From: Lentisphaerota bacterium
GTDB taxonomy: Bacteria > Verrucomicrobiota > Lentisphaeria > Oligosphaerales > Oligosphaeraceae
Assembly (NCBI GenBank): GCA_012800565.1
Contig: JAAZIZ010000358.1
Coordinates: 1-7,492 of the forward strand
DNA: 7,492 nt
Direction: 5' to 3'
The notes beneath the pieces were generated by a model. It had not been told where the DNA came from, searched no databases, and saw only the letters and a program-made list of their open reading frames with translations. How positions within the stretch are numbered: position 1 is the first letter of the stretch; each line of letters begins with the position of its first letter. Shown piece after piece: positions 5,006 to 7,492 of this stretch. The position numbers were made by a program, and so were the translations under genes.

Positions 5006-7153
5006 TCAGTACAGGAAGAGCATCTCGCGGTATTTCGGCAACGGCCAGAAATCATCCGCGACCACATGCTCCAGGTTGTCGACCGTGCGGCGCAAGCCTG
5101 CCATGCAGTTGATTACTGCCTGCGGCGTGCCGCGCAGAGCCTCTTCCAGCAGAATGCAGCGTTCACGCAAGGTATCCAGCCCCTCACCCAGCTGTTCTGC
5201 GAGAGCCTGCAGACTGGACTGCCCGGCGCGCAGGTCGCATTGCTTGGCTGCCAGCAAGGCCTCAGTCAGGCGTTTGAATTCCTCTGCAACTGCGGGAATA
5301 ATCATGCTGCGCACGATTTCCAGGGCCACTGTCCCCTCAATGTTGATCTTCCTGGTATATTCCTCCAGAGATATTTCGTAACGGGAAGACAGCTCGGCTG
5401 CCGAGAAGACGCGGTATTTTTCGAACATCTGCAGGTTCTTCTCATTCTTGAAAGCAGCAATCGCCTCCAGGGTGTCGCGGGTGTTGGGCAGTTTTCGTTT
5501 GCCTGCTTCCACCCGCCAGGCTTCCGAGTAGTTATCACCATTGAAGATGATGCGCTGGTGTTTGCGCAGGATGTCACGCAGAATCACCTGCAGCCCCTGG
5601 TTGAAATCACGCGGATTGCCGGCGTTGAGCTTATCCAGCCGGTCGCTGATGAAATCAAACGATTCAGCGACGATGGTGTTGAGGATCGCATTGACACCAG
5701 AACAGGAGCGGCTGGCACCTGGCGCCCGGAATTCAAATTTGTTGCCAGTGAAGGCCATCGGGCTGGTGCGGTTGCGGTCGGTGGCATCACGCGGGAAAGG
5801 CGGCAAGGTATCGACACCAATCTGCATCTTCCAGGATGGTTTGCTGGAGTTGTTGCCGCCGGCTTCACGCTGAGAGATGATTTCGGTGAGCTGCTCGCCC
5901 AGGAACATTGAGATGATGGCCGGCGGGGCTTCGTTGGCACCCAGGCGGTGATCGTTGCCGGAGCTGGCAGTCTCCGCCCGGAGCAGATCGCTGTGCAGAT
6001 CGACGGCCCGGATTACGGCGCTTAGCACGGTCAGGAAGATGGCGTTCTGCATCGGGTCCTTGCCTGGGTCCAGGAGATTCTGATTGCCATAATTCAGGGA
6101 CCAGTTGTTGTGCTTGCCGGAACCGTTGACGCCGGCGAAAGGCTTTTCATGCATCAGGCAGATCAGGCCATTGCGCTCAGCAACCAGGCGCAGGATTTCC
6201 ATCACCAGCATATTGTGATCGACCGCAAGGTTAGCTTCCTCGTACGTCGCCGCCAGTTCAAACTGGGCTGGCGCGACTTCATTGTGGCGGGTCTTGGCGG
6301 GGATGCCCAATCTCCACAAATCCAGCTCGACCTCGGTCATGAATTTCAAGATACGGGGGCGGATAGAGCCAAAATAGTGGTCTTCCAGCTGCTGATGCTT
6401 GGCCGGAGGAGCCCCGAACAGTGTCCGGCCGGTCTGAACCAGGTCCGGGCGCTGCCAGTAGAACTTCTTGTCAAGCAAAAAATACTCCTGCTCCAGACCA
6501 ACGGCTACCGTGGTATGCTGCTCCGGCAGGCCAAAGTGATTCATCAGGCGCTTGCAGGCCCGATCAAGGGTCTGCAGAGAGCGCAGCAACGGCGTCTTTT
6601 TGTCTAATGCCTCACCGTTGAAAGAGCAGAACGCAGTAGGGATGCAGAGGGTCGCGCCGTTGACATGGCGTTTGATGAAAGCCGGGCTGGTGGGGTCCCA
6701 GGCGGTGTATCCCCGGGCCTCAAAAGTACAGCGCAGACCGCCGGAAGGGAAGCTGGAGGCATCGGGCTCACCGACGATGAGATTCTTGCCGGAGAAAGCC
6801 ATGATTGCCTGGGCCGGGCGGGTTGGCTCCAGAAATGAGTCGTGCTTCTCGGCGGTTCCGCCGGTCAAAGGCTGGAACCAATGGGTGAAATGAGTGGCCC
6901 CGCGCGACAAAGCCCATTCTTTCATGGCATGGGCGACATCGTCGGCAATGGCAGCATCCAAGGGCTGGCCTTCATTGATGGTGGCCAGCAGATTCTCAGC
7001 AACCTTGTGCGGCAGATATTGGCGGATGACCTGGCAATGAAATACATCTTCACCATAAAAGTCCAGGCTGAACGGGCCGCTGAAAGCGGGTATTGGCAGC
7101 TCATCGCCGCTGGCAATGGATTGCGAAGCGCGCATCCTGTTCAGGTTGCTCAT
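5006..7153 (-). CDS. glnN: Glutamine synthetase type III
   Basis: GlnN makes glutamine from glutamate, ammonia and ATP and is the main ammonium-assimilating form in many anaerobes and some cyanobacteria. At 715 residues it has the usual size of type III enzymes (about 700-730), well above types I and II. Typical type III blocks appear in order: GTAEKHDSFLEP in the N-terminal part, SFPSGGLRCTFEARGYTAWD (about 134-153), GLEQEYFLLD (219-228), NEVAPAQFELA, LMHEKPFAGVNGSGKHNNWS (about 333-352), HRLGANEAPPAIISMFLGEQ, and NRTSPMAFTGNKFEFRAPGAS (about 460-483). The glutamates of EQE and the NEVAPAQFE segment, and the GSGKH loop, are expected metal, nucleotide and glutamate site elements. The C-terminal 200 residues are helical, as in the family's extra domain. 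The start is fixed by AGGAG at 7163-7167, nine bases upstream. Monocistronic; likely nitrogen-regulated through the sigma-54-type promoter at 7215-7231. Confidence 0.97.
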   Translation of the reverse strand: MSNLNRMRASQSIASGDELPIPAFSGPFSLDFYGEDVFHCQVIRQYLPHKVAENLLATINEGQPLDAAIADDVAHAMKEWALSRGATHFTHWFQPLTGGTAEKHDSFLEPTRPAQAIMAFSGKNLIVGEPDASSFPSGGLRCTFEARGYTAWDPTSPAFIKRHVNGATLCIPTAFCSFNGEALDKKTPLLRSLQTLDRACKRLMNHFGLPEQHTTVAVGLEQEYFLLDKKFYWQRPDLVQTGRTLFGAPPAKHQQLEDHYFGSIRPRILKFMTEVELDLWRLGIPAKTRHNEVAPAQFELAATYEEANLAVDHNMLVMEILRLVAERNGLICLMHEKPFAGVNGSGKHNNWSLNYGNQNLLDPGKDPMQNAIFLTVLSAVIRAVDLHSDLLRAETASSGNDHRLGANEAPPAIISMFLGEQLTEIISQREAGGNNSSKPSWKMQIGVDTLPPFPRDATDRNRTSPMAFTGNKFEFRAPGASRSCSGVNAILNTIVAESFDFISDRLDKLNAGNPRDFNQGLQVILRDILRKHQRIIFNGDNYSEAWRVEAGKRKLPNTRDTLEAIAAFKNEKNLQMFEKYRVFSAAELSSRYEISLEEYTRKINIEGTVALEIVRSMIIPAVAEEFKRLTEALLAAKQCDLRAGQSSLQALAEQLGEGLDTLRERCILLEEALRGTPQAVINCMAGLRRTVDNLEHVVADDFWPLPKYREMLFLY

Positions 7154-7214
7154 GACCGAATGCTCCTGTCAAGTGAAATGAGATAAAAACCAGAAAAAAT
7201 ATAATGGCTTTATC

Positions 7215-7231
7215 AGCAGAAAATATGCCAG
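7215..7231 (-). promoter_or_regulatory. Candidate sigma-54 (RpoN) promoter of glnN
   Basis: Read on the minus strand, CTGGCATATTTTCTGCT has GG and GC separated by exactly 10 bases. It agrees with YTGGCACG-N4-TTGCW at YTGGCA and TGCW. The -24 GG is at 7228-7229 and the -12 GC at 7216-7217, so transcription would start near 7204, giving a leader of about 50 nt with the Shine-Dalgarno site in it. Sigma-54 control of glutamine synthetase genes is common, which fits. No rpoN or activator gene is in the window. Confidence 0.55.
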
Positions 7232-7290
7232 GTTTAAGAAATAGAAAAACTATCAGGAACCAGGCAAAAAAAGCATTGATGTTAAGATAA

Positions 7291-7307
7291 TTTACAAAAA
7301 ATGTAAA
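7291..7307. promoter_or_regulatory. Inverted repeat upstream of the glnN promoter, possible activator site
   Basis: TTTACA (7291-7296) and TGTAAA (7302-7307) form a perfect 6-bp dyad with five A residues between. A further half-site TGTAAA lies at 7333-7338, 31 bp on, about three helical turns. The dyad is roughly 90 bp upstream of the predicted sigma-54 start, the distance expected for an enhancer-binding activator. It does not match the classical NtrC site (TGCACC...GGTGCA), so the binding protein is unknown. AT-richness makes chance matches possible. Confidence 0.3.
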
Positions 7308-7412
7308 ACAAGCCGAGGTGACTGATAATTTTTGTAAAAGCTCGAAATTTTGTTAATGGGATCAATAGGGCGGCATGCGGGGCTCGGGGAATTGCCTGGG
7401 CCGATTGGCCGC

Positions 7413-7485
7413 ATGGATGAGACAATGCGATAATGGGACCACGGGATGAGCAATTTTAGCTTACCGGTCCCATTGTCCCATCCAT
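7413..7485. repeat. Long imperfect palindrome with GGGAC words at the right edge
   Basis: ATGGGACC (7433-7440) pairs perfectly with GGTCCCAT (7466-7473). Beyond an 8-nt bulge (7425-7432), ATGGATGAGACA (7413-7424) pairs with TGTCCCATCCAT (7474-7485) with one A/C mismatch, around a 25-nt loop. Within it the word GGATGRGACAAT occurs at 7415-7426, on the opposite strand at 7472-7483, and in shortened form (GGATGAGCAAT) at 7444-7454. Minus-strand GGGAC recurs at the very edge (7488-7492). It may be a dispersed intergenic repeat or a multi-site regulatory element. The region 7308-7492 holds no gene that I can support. Confidence 0.6.
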
Positions 7486-7492
7486 ACGTCCC

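Noticed and set aside
4985..5911. Plus-strand 308-codon open frame opposite glnN
   Set aside because: It lies wholly inside the unmistakable glnN coding sequence on the other strand and shows no family features; it is an antisense shadow.
7277..7291. FNR/CRP-like site TTGATGTTAAGATAA
   Set aside because: The half-sites are out of register for TTGAT-N4-ATCAA and the match is too weak in AT-rich DNA.

Overview
The window looks like chromosomal DNA of a bacterium with moderately high GC and AT-richer promoter regions. A type III glutamine synthetase (GlnN), together with a large cytoplasmic protein of no recognised family, would fit an anaerobe of the Lentisphaerota/Kiritimatiellota (PVC) or Bacteroidetes-like world. 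That placement is an impression, not a result; nothing here proves the taxon. No tRNA, rRNA, CRISPR array, insertion sequence or plasmid gene was seen.

Layout, left to right. (1) Positions 1-300 hold a non-coding repeat block: a short GC-rich hairpin, a near-perfect 50-bp tandem repeat (four full copies and one partial) and a perfect 10-bp terminal hairpin. (2) A leader with an extended -10 candidate and an operator-like inverted repeat precedes a 577-codon plus-strand gene of unknown family, possibly with a sugar-enzyme-like N-terminal half. (3) A strong hairpin separates it from a convergent minus-strand gene for an M19 (renal dipeptidase) family protein. This protein has lost the HxD and Glu metal ligands but keeps the two later His ligands. 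(4) Across a 144-bp divergent promoter region lies a plus-strand opine (octopine/nopaline-type) dehydrogenase family gene. (5) Converging on it is minus-strand glnN, with a good sigma-54-type promoter and an upstream inverted repeat. (6) The right edge holds a long imperfect palindrome rich in GGGAC words, probably part of a repeat continuing beyond the window.

The four genes strictly alternate in strand (+, -, +, -), so each is probably its own transcription unit. Three of the four touch amino-acid or ammonium nitrogen chemistry: a dipeptidase-fold protein, an N-(carboxyalkyl) amino acid dehydrogenase homologue and a glutamine synthetase. The divergent M19-like/opine dehydrogenase pair is the most interesting unit. 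A metal-site-altered amidohydrolase-fold protein sits back to back with an opine-type dehydrogenase and may act on a related metabolite, but this is inference only.
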